From an uncultured Bacteroidales bacterium (GTDB lineage Bacteria > Bacteroidota > Bacteroidia > Bacteroidales > Paludibacteraceae), in contig CALCGX010000029.1 in the NCBI GenBank assembly GCA_937901225.1, positions 1-11,407 of the forward strand: 11,407 nucleotides of DNA, in the 5' to 3' direction. The notes beneath the pieces are model-generated. The model saw only the letters and a program-made list of their open reading frames with translations. It did not search any database and had not been told where the DNA came from. A program made the translations under genes and the position numbers. How positions within the stretch are numbered: position 1 is the first letter of the stretch; every line of letters begins with the position of its first letter. Below are positions 1-5,638 of this stretch, piece by piece.

Positions 1-40
1 TTCCCATCAACATCAAGACTATCCATACTGTTCTTTTCAT
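1..40 (-). CDS. 5' end of a secreted or membrane protein gene (partial)
   Basis: Reading leftward from an ATG at 38-40, the frame is open to the window edge and encodes MKRTVWIVLMLMG. Two basic residues followed by an unbroken hydrophobic run are typical of the start of a signal peptide or membrane anchor. A minus-strand TATCTTTG box lies about 33 bases upstream of the ATG, a normal promoter distance for Bacteroidota, and this is the main support for the start. Only 13 codons are visible, so the function is unknown. It is not the start of murE, which is cytoplasmic and usually follows ftsI in this gene cluster. Confidence 0.55.
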   Translation of the reverse strand, partial: MKRTVWIVLMLMG

Positions 41-67
41 ACCTTTATATATTATAATACGTTTTCT

Positions 68-230
68 TGATGCAAAGATAGTGCCAACGAGTGAATAAAG
101 TTTGCTCTATTTCCAACGAGTGCAGCCTACCTTCGCTTTCCATGATGCAAAGATAGTGCCAACGAGTGAATAAAGCTTGCTTTATTTCCAACGAGTGCAG
201 CCTACCTTCGCTTTCCATGATGCAAAGATA
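68..230 (-). repeat. 75-bp tandem repeat, two full units plus a 13-bp partial third
   Basis: Units at 68-142 and 143-217 are identical except at two positions (101/176 and 107/182); 218-230 repeats the first 13 bases. Each unit contains two direct copies of CCAACGAGTG, 29 bp apart, around a palindrome. In unit 2 the palindrome is perfect (AATAAAGC at 169-176, GCTTTATT at 179-186); both differences between units fall in it. Read on the minus strand, each unit ends in TATCTTTGC, a Bacteroidota -7 box. The period is a multiple of three, so the minus strand is open across both units and gives a spurious repeated peptide. From memory, related elements (with peptides like RLHS...LHYLC) are common between Bacteroidales genes; I could not check this. 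Confidence 0.85.
73..80 (-). promoter_or_regulatory. -7 promoter box for the leftward partial gene
   Basis: The minus strand reads TATCTTTG, matching TAnnTTTG. Transcription starting about 7 bases downstream would give a leader of roughly 25 bases before the ATG at 40. No good TTG -33 box is present at the usual 19-21 base spacing. Equivalent boxes sit at 148-155 and 223-230 in the next repeat copies, but this one is closest to the gene. Confidence 0.5.
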
Positions 231-324
231 CACGATAAAAACAACCCCGACAGAGGATTTTCCCTATCATTTGTGGGGAGAATCCCTAAAAAAGCGTACT
301 TTTGCAAAAAAGAGCAATATTCTT
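231..324. other. Intergenic stretch without recognised gene
   Basis: This lies between the 75-bp repeat and the heptamer arrays. It contains a short GGGA/TCCC inverted repeat (276-279 and 283-286) beside a single GTGGGG (273-278), and a plus-strand TACTTTTG (297-304) resembling a -7 box. No coding sequence follows on the plus strand, so I see no convincing function here. Confidence 0.4.
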
Positions 325-327
325 GTG

Positions 328-422
328 TAGTGTTTAAAGTTTAATGTTTAGAGTAGCTCCGCGATGCTCCCCATCTAGAAGCCCCTCAACACTAAACACT
401 ACACGCTAAACACTAAACACTA
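328..422. repeat. Two facing arrays of a TAGTGTT heptamer, possible terminator of the division operon
   Basis: On the plus strand, 328-355 reads as four heptamers: TAGTGTT, TAAAGTT, TAATGTT, TAGAGTA. On the minus strand, 422 down to 388 reads as five: TAGTGTT, TAGTGTT, TAGCGTG, TAGTGTT, TAGTGTT. The arrays are 32 bases apart and in opposite orientation, so the transcript can fold back; the best stem is 12 perfect pairs (325-336 with 393-404). The first TAG of the minus array is the ftsI stop codon. The position after the last gene of the operon fits a terminator or 3' stabiliser, but there is no clean U-tract. Confidence 0.7.
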
Positions 423-2222
423 CTCCTTCACCACCATGACCAGTTCCCCATTCTTAATTACATATTCTCCCGCATATGCCATAGTCTTCTCCGCGATATG
501 TCTCACCACGCTACCGCAGTCCATACCTGCGTCATATGGCCATTGAGGACCATGAATCACACAAATACAGGTGTATTGTGGATTCTCCTCAGGGAAATAT
601 CCTACAAACGACATACGGTGGCGGCGATTGCTATAAGCTTTTTCCAAAATTTGTGCCGTACCCGTCTTACCTGCTATTGCCACCAAATCACTCTGTGCCT
701 TACGTGTACCCCAAGGGTTGACAGATGCTGTTCCCAGCGTATCATTCCACACTACATCATGCAAGCATTCGCGTATGCTTTCCAGCGTAGCATCACTACA
801 CATGCTACTCCTGATCACACTACTCTCAAACTCCTCGATTACTTTTCCATTTTTGCGTATCTCTTTGACTATTAGAGGAGTGATCATCTTTCCGTCATTT
901 GCAATACCATTGTAGAACGTCAGCATTTGCAGCGGGCTCAACTCCACCGAATAGCCATAAGCCATCTTCGAGATAGTCACTGTATCATTGGGCACATTGA
1001 TCAATGCTTGCTTTGCACCAGGGATGGTGTAGTCCACGCTATCGCATAAGCCCATGTTTTTCAGTTTTTTAACAAACTTCTTTGCACTACCACCATAGCC
1101 CTCTGTCACTATTTTGGCCAAAGCGATATTACTACTTACAGCCATCGCTTGACGAATATTATAGATTGTATCCGCAGGATGCGCATCGGTGTGTTTTGAG
1201 CCATGATATGACCACCCATTTCTATAAACACGGATGGTATCATCCATCTCTACCTTGCCATCATCCAACGCTGCCATCATCGAAATGGTCTTAAAAGTCG
1301 AACCAGGCTCCATACGTATAACCGCGTGATTGGCTACTTCATAATACTGCTCATCATCACCACGATCTAGATTACTCATCGCCTTAATCTCACCTGTATG
1401 CACATCCATCAAAATCACGCAACCCCAATCCGCTCGGGTATGTTCCAAACGTTTACGGAGTGCTGTTTCGCAAATATCCATCAGATTGGCATCAAACGTG
1501 GTGTAGATATCACAGCCATTCTTTGCTTCGCGAATAGGCACATTCTGCCAACCACCAGCAATCTTCTGCCGCACGCTCATACCATCTTCGCCTCGCAAAT
1601 AGGAGTCAAATCGCATTTCCAAACCCGATTTGGCCTCTCCGCTTGCTGCATATATATTGCCTATAGCTCTGCTCCCCAGACTATTAAAGGGTTTCACACG
1701 TAAATTCAAATCCTCAGCATAAAATCCGCTCTTATATACACCACGACGAATCAATGGTAATTGCTTTATTTCTTTTAACTGGGTATAAGATATGCGCTCA
1801 TTACTCAAACGAACATAACGTCCTCTTCCCTTGTTGCTACGATAGGCATCTACCATGCGTTTGCGATATTCTTCTTTCGTTTGATCGCCAACAATCCTGC
1901 TCAATCCTTCGGCAATACTATCCACATGCGACCAAAATAATTCACCTTGCTCCATATGCAATGCCTCTACACGTGTATCCATATGAATGCTATATTGAGG
2001 CACACTGCTTGCTAATAATCGCCCATCGCAATCGAATATATTGCCGCGTATTGCTCTGATAGTTTTATAATTAGACTCACGTTTATCCACCAAACCCTCC
2101 CAACGATCGCGCTGTACAGTCTGAATGGTGATGATACGGACAAACACTATAACAAACAACAATGCAATCACTACAAATACGATGGCAAAGCGCAAAATTG
2201 TATTTTTTAGATTCTCACTCAT
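420..2222 (-). CDS. ftsI: FtsI/PBP3-type peptidoglycan transpeptidase without PASTA domain
   Basis: This is the class B penicillin-binding protein that cross-links septal peptidoglycan as part of the divisome. The 600-residue product has a short cytoplasmic start, one membrane anchor (about residues 10-32), a PBP dimerisation domain opening with RGNIFDCDGRLLA (59-71), and a transpeptidase domain with all three active-site motifs: STFK (S308 nucleophile, K311), SSN (363-365) and KTG (519-521). Its ATG overlaps the ftsL stop as ATGA, indicating translational coupling. Bacteroidota FtsI proteins usually run to about 700 residues with a C-terminal PASTA domain. Here the protein stops just after the transpeptidase fold (ending in VMVVKE), and the DNA beyond the stop is heptamer repeat, not a decayed PASTA domain. 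Gene order supports FtsI over the elongation enzyme PBP2. Confidence 0.93.
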   Translation of the reverse strand: MSENLKNTILRFAIVFVVIALLFVIVFVRIITIQTVQRDRWEGLVDKRESNYKTIRAIRGNIFDCDGRLLASSVPQYSIHMDTRVEALHMEQGELFWSHVDSIAEGLSRIVGDQTKEEYRKRMVDAYRSNKGRGRYVRLSNERISYTQLKEIKQLPLIRRGVYKSGFYAEDLNLRVKPFNSLGSRAIGNIYAASGEAKSGLEMRFDSYLRGEDGMSVRQKIAGGWQNVPIREAKNGCDIYTTFDANLMDICETALRKRLEHTRADWGCVILMDVHTGEIKAMSNLDRGDDEQYYEVANHAVIRMEPGSTFKTISMMAALDDGKVEMDDTIRVYRNGWSYHGSKHTDAHPADTIYNIRQAMAVSSNIALAKIVTEGYGGSAKKFVKKLKNMGLCDSVDYTIPGAKQALINVPNDTVTISKMAYGYSVELSPLQMLTFYNGIANDGKMITPLIVKEIRKNGKVIEEFESSVIRSSMCSDATLESIRECLHDVVWNDTLGTASVNPWGTRKAQSDLVAIAGKTGTAQILEKAYSNRRHRMSFVGYFPEENPQYTCICVIHGPQWPYDAGMDCGSVVRHIAEKTMAYAGEYVIKNGELVMVVKE

Positions 2223-2530
2223 TGTATTCTAGTTGCTGGTTTGTTGGTTTCTTTGACCGTGCTGCCTTTCTCTTTGAGCATACGTGCTACGGATGATTGA
2301 CGACTTTTGTTCATCAATTCTGTGTTCAATGTCAGTTGCGTTAGTTGCACATCTTGCAATTCTTTTTGCAAGTCGCTCAATATGCGCTGCTGGCGTTGAG
2401 ATTGATAGCCACTATAAATGTACAGAAATATCAATCCGCTAATCAGCAGAATAACTTTGTATTGTTGTTTGAACCAACCATGGCTCAACACATCGCCACT
2501 TAGTATGTCTTTGATCGAAAACTTACTCAT
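2219..2530 (-). CDS. ftsL: FtsL-like bitopic division protein
   Basis: The 103-residue product has a cytoplasmic start of about 23 residues, one transmembrane segment (about 24-41, VILLISGLIFLYIY core) and a periplasmic Gln/Leu-rich segment (43-75) likely to form a coiled coil, with a basic, polar tail. This is the FtsL/DivIC layout, a small scaffold that helps recruit and activate the FtsW-FtsI synthase. FtsL sequences diverge strongly, so the call rests on size, topology and its place between rsmH and ftsI. It overlaps both neighbours by four bases (ATGA at 2530-2527 and 2222-2219), so the three genes are probably translated as a coupled unit. Confidence 0.8.
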   Translation of the reverse strand: MSKFSIKDILSGDVLSHGWFKQQYKVILLISGLIFLYIYSGYQSQRQQRILSDLQKELQDVQLTQLTLNTELMNKSRQSSVARMLKEKGSTVKETNKPATRIQ

Positions 2531-3474
2531 AACTTTTCTGCTACTCTCAGTTTCGCACTTCTCGCTCTAGGATTTCTTTCTACTTCCTCCGCACTCGCTG
2601 TCAAACCTTTCTCTATCACCTTAAACGGGCTCAATATATTGCCGTAAAAATCCTTCTCAATCTTTCCTTCCAGGTTGCCCGAACGCAAGAAATTCTTCAC
2701 CATTCTATCTTCTAACGAATGATAGGTTAAGATGGCTATCCTACCTCCTGGTCTCAGTAAGTCCTTGGCGGCCAACAACATCTCCCTCAATGCACCCATC
2801 TCATCATTCACTTCAATGCGCAAAGCTTGAAACAATTTCGCCAGCTCTTTCTTCGCACCCGCAGGAATATCCAACTCCTGCCCATCTCTTCCTCCTTGAA
2901 GGAGGGGCGAGGGGGTCTTCCCGATAACCACCGCTACTAGTTCCTCCGTTCTTTCTATTGCCTTCTGACCTCGTGCCTTTACGATTTTCTTCGCTATTTG
3001 ACGCGAATTATTCATCTCACCATATATATATAATACGCGCGCGAGGTCTTCTTCGCTATAACTATTCAAAATATCAGCTGCAGTCTTACCGCCCGTTTGA
3101 TTCATTCGCATATCCAACGGTGCCGAGAATCGAAAACTAAATCCTCGCTCTGGACAATCAAAGTGATGAAATGATACACCCAAATCACCCAACAAACCAT
3201 CTATTTGTTCCACTCCATAATAGTCCATAAAGTTGCGCAAATAACGGAAGTTGCTGTGCACAAACTGCCAGTTTTCTTGGTGCATTGCATTTTGCAAAGT
3301 GTCTAAATCTTGATCGAAAGAATACAATTTGCCTTGTTCGCTAAGTTGTTGCAAAATTGCCCGCGAATGTCCACCGCCACCGAAGGTAACATCCACATAC
3401 AACCCATCGGGTTGAATATTCAACCCTTGGATTGTCTCTCTCAGCATTGCGGGAATGTGATAAATCTCATTCAT
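2527..3474 (-). CDS. rsmH: 16S rRNA (cytosine(1402)-N(4))-methyltransferase
   Basis: RsmH (MraW) uses S-adenosylmethionine to N4-methylate C1402 in the decoding centre of 16S rRNA. The 315-residue product shows the family landmarks: HIPAML near the start (6-11), the SAM-binding DVTFGGGGHS (28-37), GLLGDLGVS (93-101), ERGFSFR (109-115), FQALRIEVN (215-223), YHSLEDR (251-257) and the basic NPRARSAKLR close to the end (301-310). Length is normal for the family. The ATG at 3472-3474 lies 17 bases after the mraZ stop, and the stop overlaps the ftsL-like start. Residues 187-195 (TPSPLLQGG) are encoded by a repeat-derived palindrome inserted without breaking the frame, between the variable helical part and the conserved FQALRI motif. 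Confidence 0.96.
   Translation of the reverse strand: MNEIYHIPAMLRETIQGLNIQPDGLYVDVTFGGGGHSRAILQQLSEQGKLYSFDQDLDTLQNAMHQENWQFVHSNFRYLRNFMDYYGVEQIDGLLGDLGVSFHHFDCPERGFSFRFSAPLDMRMNQTGGKTAADILNSYSEEDLARVLYIYGEMNNSRQIAKKIVKARGQKAIERTEELVAVVIGKTPSPLLQGGRDGQELDIPAGAKKELAKLFQALRIEVNDEMGALREMLLAAKDLLRPGGRIAILTYHSLEDRMVKNFLRSGNLEGKIEKDFYGNILSPFKVIEKGLTASAEEVERNPRARSAKLRVAEKL
2891..2917. repeat. REP-like palindrome inside rsmH
   Basis: CCTCCTT (2891-2897) and AAGGAGG (2899-2905) form a perfect stem around one base, followed by GGCGAGGGGGTC (2906-2917). On the minus strand this reads as a C-rich run leading into the palindrome, the form of dispersed palindromic repeats I recall from Bacteroidota and other genomes, where they are sometimes translated as PSPLLQGG. 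Here it encodes residues 187-195 of RsmH in frame. Confidence 0.65.
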
Positions 3475-3491
3475 AGTTAGTTAGGTTTAAT

Positions 3492-3950
3492 TTATAGTTT
3501 AGGCTGGGATTTCATGCGTATGCGTATGCGCTCTGCCAAGTCTTTTTGCGGCATTTGTTTCTCGTTAAATAGAGTCGGATTCCATATTGCAAAACGGTCC
3601 AACATACCTACAAATAGTATATCTTGTTGAGCACCAATCATTTCCAGGTTTCTCTTTTGCAGCAGTACACGTCCTTGACTATCCATGTCCAACATCTCTG
3701 CCTCGGACATAAACTGCATCAATATCATTTGATCTTCTGGATCCCACTCATCCAATGCATTACGCAATTGACTTACTTTTGCATGCCATACGTGCTCAGG
3801 ATAGAAGATAACACACTCATTATCTGTATCTCGTCGCATTACAATATGCGTCGAACCCATCTCTGCAAGTATTTTGCGATAGCTTGCAGGAATAAACACG
3901 CGACCTTTGCCATCCAAACGTGCTTCGATATTTCCAATAAATGTGTTCAT
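3492..3950 (-). CDS. mraZ: Division/cell wall cluster transcriptional regulator MraZ
   Basis: MraZ is an AbrB/SpoVT-fold DNA-binding protein that forms ring-shaped oligomers and regulates its own dcw operon. From the ATG at 3948-3950 the product is 152 residues and opens with MNTFIGNIEARLDGKGR, like other family members. Both halves of the tandem domain keep the DxxxR motif: D13-R17 (DGKGR) and D90-R94 (DSQGR). A TTG at 3957-3959 would add three residues, but the ATG matches the family start. It is the first gene of the operon and lies 17 bases before rsmH. Paired GTGGGG repeats about 125 bases upstream match the kind of site MraZ binds, so autoregulation is likely. Confidence 0.96.
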   Translation of the reverse strand: MNTFIGNIEARLDGKGRVFIPASYRKILAEMGSTHIVMRRDTDNECVIFYPEHVWHAKVSQLRNALDEWDPEDQMILMQFMSEAEMLDMDSQGRVLLQKRNLEMIGAQQDILFVGMLDRFAIWNPTLFNEKQMPQKDLAERIRIRMKSQPKL

Positions 3951-4041
3951 AATTTTCAATTTTATTTTCTAACAGCCGAAGGCGGTCTAACAACATAGTG
4001 GTCCGACTTCCGACAGCCTTCAGGCGGTCTTTTTTCAAATT
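3951..4041 (-). promoter_or_regulatory. mraZ leader with a duplicated hairpin motif
   Basis: The predicted 5' untranslated region is about 90 bases long. It holds two copies of the same motif, plus-strand 3972-3988 (ACAGCCGAAGGCGGTCT) and 4013-4030 (ACAGCCTTCAGGCGGTCT), 41 bases apart. Each folds on itself: GCC/GGC around GAA at 3975-3983, and GCCT/AGGC around TC at 4016-4025, with short flanking pairs. The stretch between them contains GTCGGA twice on the minus strand. No known riboswitch class is recognised and there is no open leader peptide. Confidence 0.5.
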
Positions 4042-4047
4042 CCGCTG

Positions 4048-4089
4048 CAAAGTTACAAAAAATATTTCATATTCCCCACATTTCCCCAC
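4048..4089 (-). promoter_or_regulatory. mraZ promoter with MraZ-box direct repeats over the -33 position
   Basis: The minus strand reads TAACTTTG at 4055-4048, a match to the TAnnTTTG -7 box. Upstream are two GTGGGG repeats (4089-4084 and 4079-4074) with a 10-bp period; the nearer one sits where the -33 box belongs. MraZ is known in Escherichia coli to bind TGGGN repeats spaced one helical turn apart upstream of its own gene. That spacing and sequence are what is seen here, so MraZ bound here would probably compete with sigma factor. Confidence 0.7.
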
Positions 4090-4185
4090 AAAAAAAATAT
4101 CAAATACTTTTTAGAGATGTTTTCAAAATTTTTATCAACAATTTAATCTGCTGATATTTAGAGTGATATGGACTTTATTGGTTTT

Positions 4186-4209
4186 GTGGTGGAAAGTGGG
4201 GTGAAAGTG
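4186..4209 (+). promoter_or_regulatory. Second GTGG direct-repeat cluster, opposite orientation, before trxB
   Basis: The plus strand carries GTGGTGGAAA followed by GTGGGGTGAAA and a third GTG. The first two copies start 10 bp apart (4186 and 4196). They resemble the MraZ-type repeats at 4074-4089 but point toward trxB and end about 30 bases before its -33 box. Binding by MraZ is a guess from sequence similarity. Confidence 0.35.
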
Positions 4210-4236
4210 TCTATGTAAAAACTAATCTTCTTATAA

Positions 4237-4268
4237 TTTGTTTACCTGCATTTTTTTTTGTACCTTTG
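4237..4268 (+). promoter_or_regulatory. trxB promoter
   Basis: TTTG at 4237-4240 and TACCTTTG at 4261-4268, separated by 20 bases, are a full match to the Bacteroidota housekeeping promoter. Transcription would begin near 4275, giving an AT-rich leader of about 35 bases with no Shine-Dalgarno sequence. Confidence 0.8.
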
Positions 4269-4310
4269 TCGTCGAATTCAAAATCGTAAATTTATAAATT
4301 ATAACGTTAT

Positions 4311-5237
4311 ATGAAATGTCTTATTATTGGCTCTGGTCCTGCGGGTTATACTGCGGCCATCTATGCTTCACGCGCAAACCTTCAGCCTGTACTCATTGAG
4401 GGTATGCAAGTGGGTGGGCAATTAATGATCACTACTGAGGTGGAGAATTTCCCTGGCTACCCAGACGGCGTAGAGCCTTATCAAATGATGGATGACATGC
4501 GTCGTCAAGCCGAGCGTTTCGGTACCGAGTTTGTGTCTGGTATGGTTACTAAGGTCGATTTTTCTTGTTCGCCTAAGAAAGTGTGGGTGGAGGATGATCA
4601 ACTCTATGAGGCTGATACTGTGATTATTGCTACAGGTGCTAGTGCCAAGTTCCTCGGCATCCAATCGGAGGAAGATTACAAGGGACGCGGTGTATCTGCT
4701 TGCGCTACGTGCGACGGTTTCTTCTACCGCAAAAAGACTGTGGCTGTAGTAGGTGGTGGCGATACCGCTTGCGAAGAGGCAAACTATTTGGCAGGTCTCT
4801 GCGAGAAAGTATATATGATCGTGCGCAAACCGTACCTTCGTGCTTCAGATATCATGCAAAAACGTGTTTTCGATAACCCAAAGATTGAAATTCTCTTCGA
4901 ACACAATACCTTGAATCTCACGGGTGAGACTAAGGTAGAAGGTGCAGATCTTGTGTATAAGAAAGGGACTCCAGAAGAGGAGATTCGTCATATTGCCATT
5001 GATGGATTCTTCTTGGCGATTGGTCATAAGCCAAACACCGACCTCTTTGCCGAATATCTTGACCGCGATGCAGAGGGATATATTGTAGTAGAAGGTCACA
5101 GCCCATGCACCAACATAGCGGGCGTTTTTGCAGCGGGCGACTGTGCTGATCCACACTACCGTCAAGCTATTGTAGCTGCTGCTAGTGGTTGCAAAGCGGC
5201 TATGGAAGCTGAGAAATACCTCGCTTCCTTGGCATAA
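4311..5237 (+). CDS. trxB: Thioredoxin-disulfide reductase
   Basis: This cytoplasmic flavoenzyme passes electrons from NADPH through FAD to thioredoxin. The 308-residue product has the low-molecular-weight TrxB layout: FAD-binding GSGPAGYTAA (7-16), FPGYPDG (47-53), ATGASAK (107-113), the redox-active CATC pair (C131 and C134), the NADPH Rossmann motif GGGDTACEEA (148-157), basic residues R172 and R177 in the region that contacts the NADPH phosphate, and the closing FAD motif GVFAAGDCAD (271-280). Length is typical. It has its own promoter, is divergent from mraZ, and ends in a hairpin terminator shared with tRNA-Phe. No thioredoxin gene is next to it. Confidence 0.97.
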   Translation: MKCLIIGSGPAGYTAAIYASRANLQPVLIEGMQVGGQLMITTEVENFPGYPDGVEPYQMMDDMRRQAERFGTEFVSGMVTKVDFSCSPKKVWVEDDQLYEADTVIIATGASAKFLGIQSEEDYKGRGVSACATCDGFFYRKKTVAVVGGGDTACEEANYLAGLCEKVYMIVRKPYLRASDIMQKRVFDNPKIEILFEHNTLNLTGETKVEGADLVYKKGTPEEEIRHIAIDGFFLAIGHKPNTDLFAEYLDRDAEGYIVVEGHSPCTNIAGVFAAGDCADPHYRQAIVAAASGCKAAMEAEKYLASLA

Positions 5238-5263
5238 TGTCGAAAAGGAAAGTAATACTAAAC

Positions 5264-5295
5264 AAAAAAGACTTCGGATTTCCGAAGTCTTTTTT
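5264..5295. terminator. Bidirectional hairpin terminator between trxB and tRNA-Phe
   Basis: A perfect 15-bp inverted repeat (5264-5278 with 5281-5295) around TT, with A-tracts on the left and T-tracts on the right, makes an intrinsic terminator on both strands. It begins 26 bases after the trxB stop and ends one base from the tRNA 3' end. Confidence 0.9.
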
Positions 5296-5296
5296 G

Positions 5297-5369
5297 TGGT
5301 GCCACCAGGAATCGAACCGGGGACACAAGGATTTTCAGTCCTTTGCTCTACCAACTGAGCTATGGCACC
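5297..5369 (-). tRNA. tRNA-Phe (anticodon GAA)
   Basis: The minus strand folds as a complete 73-base cloverleaf: acceptor stem GGTGCCA/TGGCACC, D arm GCTC/GAGC, anticodon stem AAGGA/TCCTT with loop CTGAAAA (anticodon GAA), variable loop GTGTC, T arm CCCGG/CCTGG around TTCGATT, and discriminator A. The middle T-stem pair is a C-U mismatch; I recall the same T arm from other Bacteroidota tRNA-Phe genes, so it is unlikely to mean a pseudogene. The 3' CCA is not encoded (CAA follows) and would be added by tRNA nucleotidyltransferase. Confidence 0.96.
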
Positions 5370-5393
5370 CCTCTTTCTTGACGAAAGCGAGTG

Positions 5394-5425
5394 CAAAGGT
5401 ACTGCTTTTTTTTGAACTGACCAAA
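5394..5425 (-). promoter_or_regulatory. tRNA-Phe promoter
   Basis: On the minus strand TTTG (5425-5422) is followed after 20 bases by TACCTTTG (5401-5394). This matches the Bacteroidota consensus exactly and lies about 25 bases before the mature tRNA 5' end. Confidence 0.8.
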
Positions 5426-5472
5426 TATTTTGACGATTTTTTTATAAAAATATAGATTTATTACCTAAAAAG

Positions 5473-5504
5473 TGTGAAAATATCAGAAAAAAATACTAAT
5501 TTTG
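5473..5504 (+). promoter_or_regulatory. Possible trmO promoter
   Basis: TAATTTTG at 5497-5504 fits the -7 consensus. The -33 position holds only a weak TGTG (5473-5476) at 20-base spacing. If used, the leader would be about 130 bases long and would include the whole 11-mer array. Confidence 0.45.
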
Positions 5505-5540
5505 CGCCCTATAAGCAATAAATCACGTGAATTTGTAATG

Positions 5541-5622
5541 TCAATCCGCTATCAATCCGCTATCAATTACGTACCATATACGTAGGATATACGTAAGATA
5601 TACGTAACATATACGTAGGATA
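5541..5622. repeat. 11-bp tandem array upstream of trmO
   Basis: From 5541 the sequence steps in an exact 11-base period: TCAATCCGCTA twice, then a transition, then five copies of TACGTA starting at 5568, 5579, 5590, 5601 and 5612. The last five units are TACGTAnnATA, where nn is CC, GG, AG, AC and GG; every other position is invariant. TACGTA is itself a palindrome. There are no indels. The array ends 17 bases before the trmO start codon, in the likely leader. Confidence 0.9.
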
Positions 5623-5638
5623 CAGCAGTATTAAAGCA

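Noticed and set aside
68..230. CRISPR-like array
   Set aside because: The units are contiguous direct copies with no unique spacers, and there are no cas genes.
45..233. Minus-strand frame encoding a twice-repeated 25-residue peptide
   Set aside because: It is open only because the 75-bp repeat has a period divisible by three. It starts at GTG, carries promoter boxes inside it, and does not look like a real protein.
297..304. Plus-strand TACTTTTG as a promoter
   Set aside because: The nearest TTTG is 23 bases upstream, outside the usual spacing, and no plus-strand gene follows; only antisense to ftsI lies ahead.
3957..3959. TTG as the mraZ start codon
   Set aside because: The ATG at 3948-3950 gives the standard family N-terminus and needs no unusual start.
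3820..4089. 89-codon minus-strand frame across the mraZ promoter
   Set aside because: It runs through the promoter boxes and overlaps mraZ in another frame, with no recognisable protein features.
4845..5396. 183-codon minus-strand frame over the end of trxB and tRNA-Phe
   Set aside because: It lies antisense to a clear trxB and translates straight through the tRNA and the terminator hairpin.
5541..5622. Replication origin or iteron array
   Set aside because: The repeats resemble iterons in spacing, but there is no replication initiator gene, AT-rich melting region or plasmid gene nearby; it sits before a housekeeping gene.
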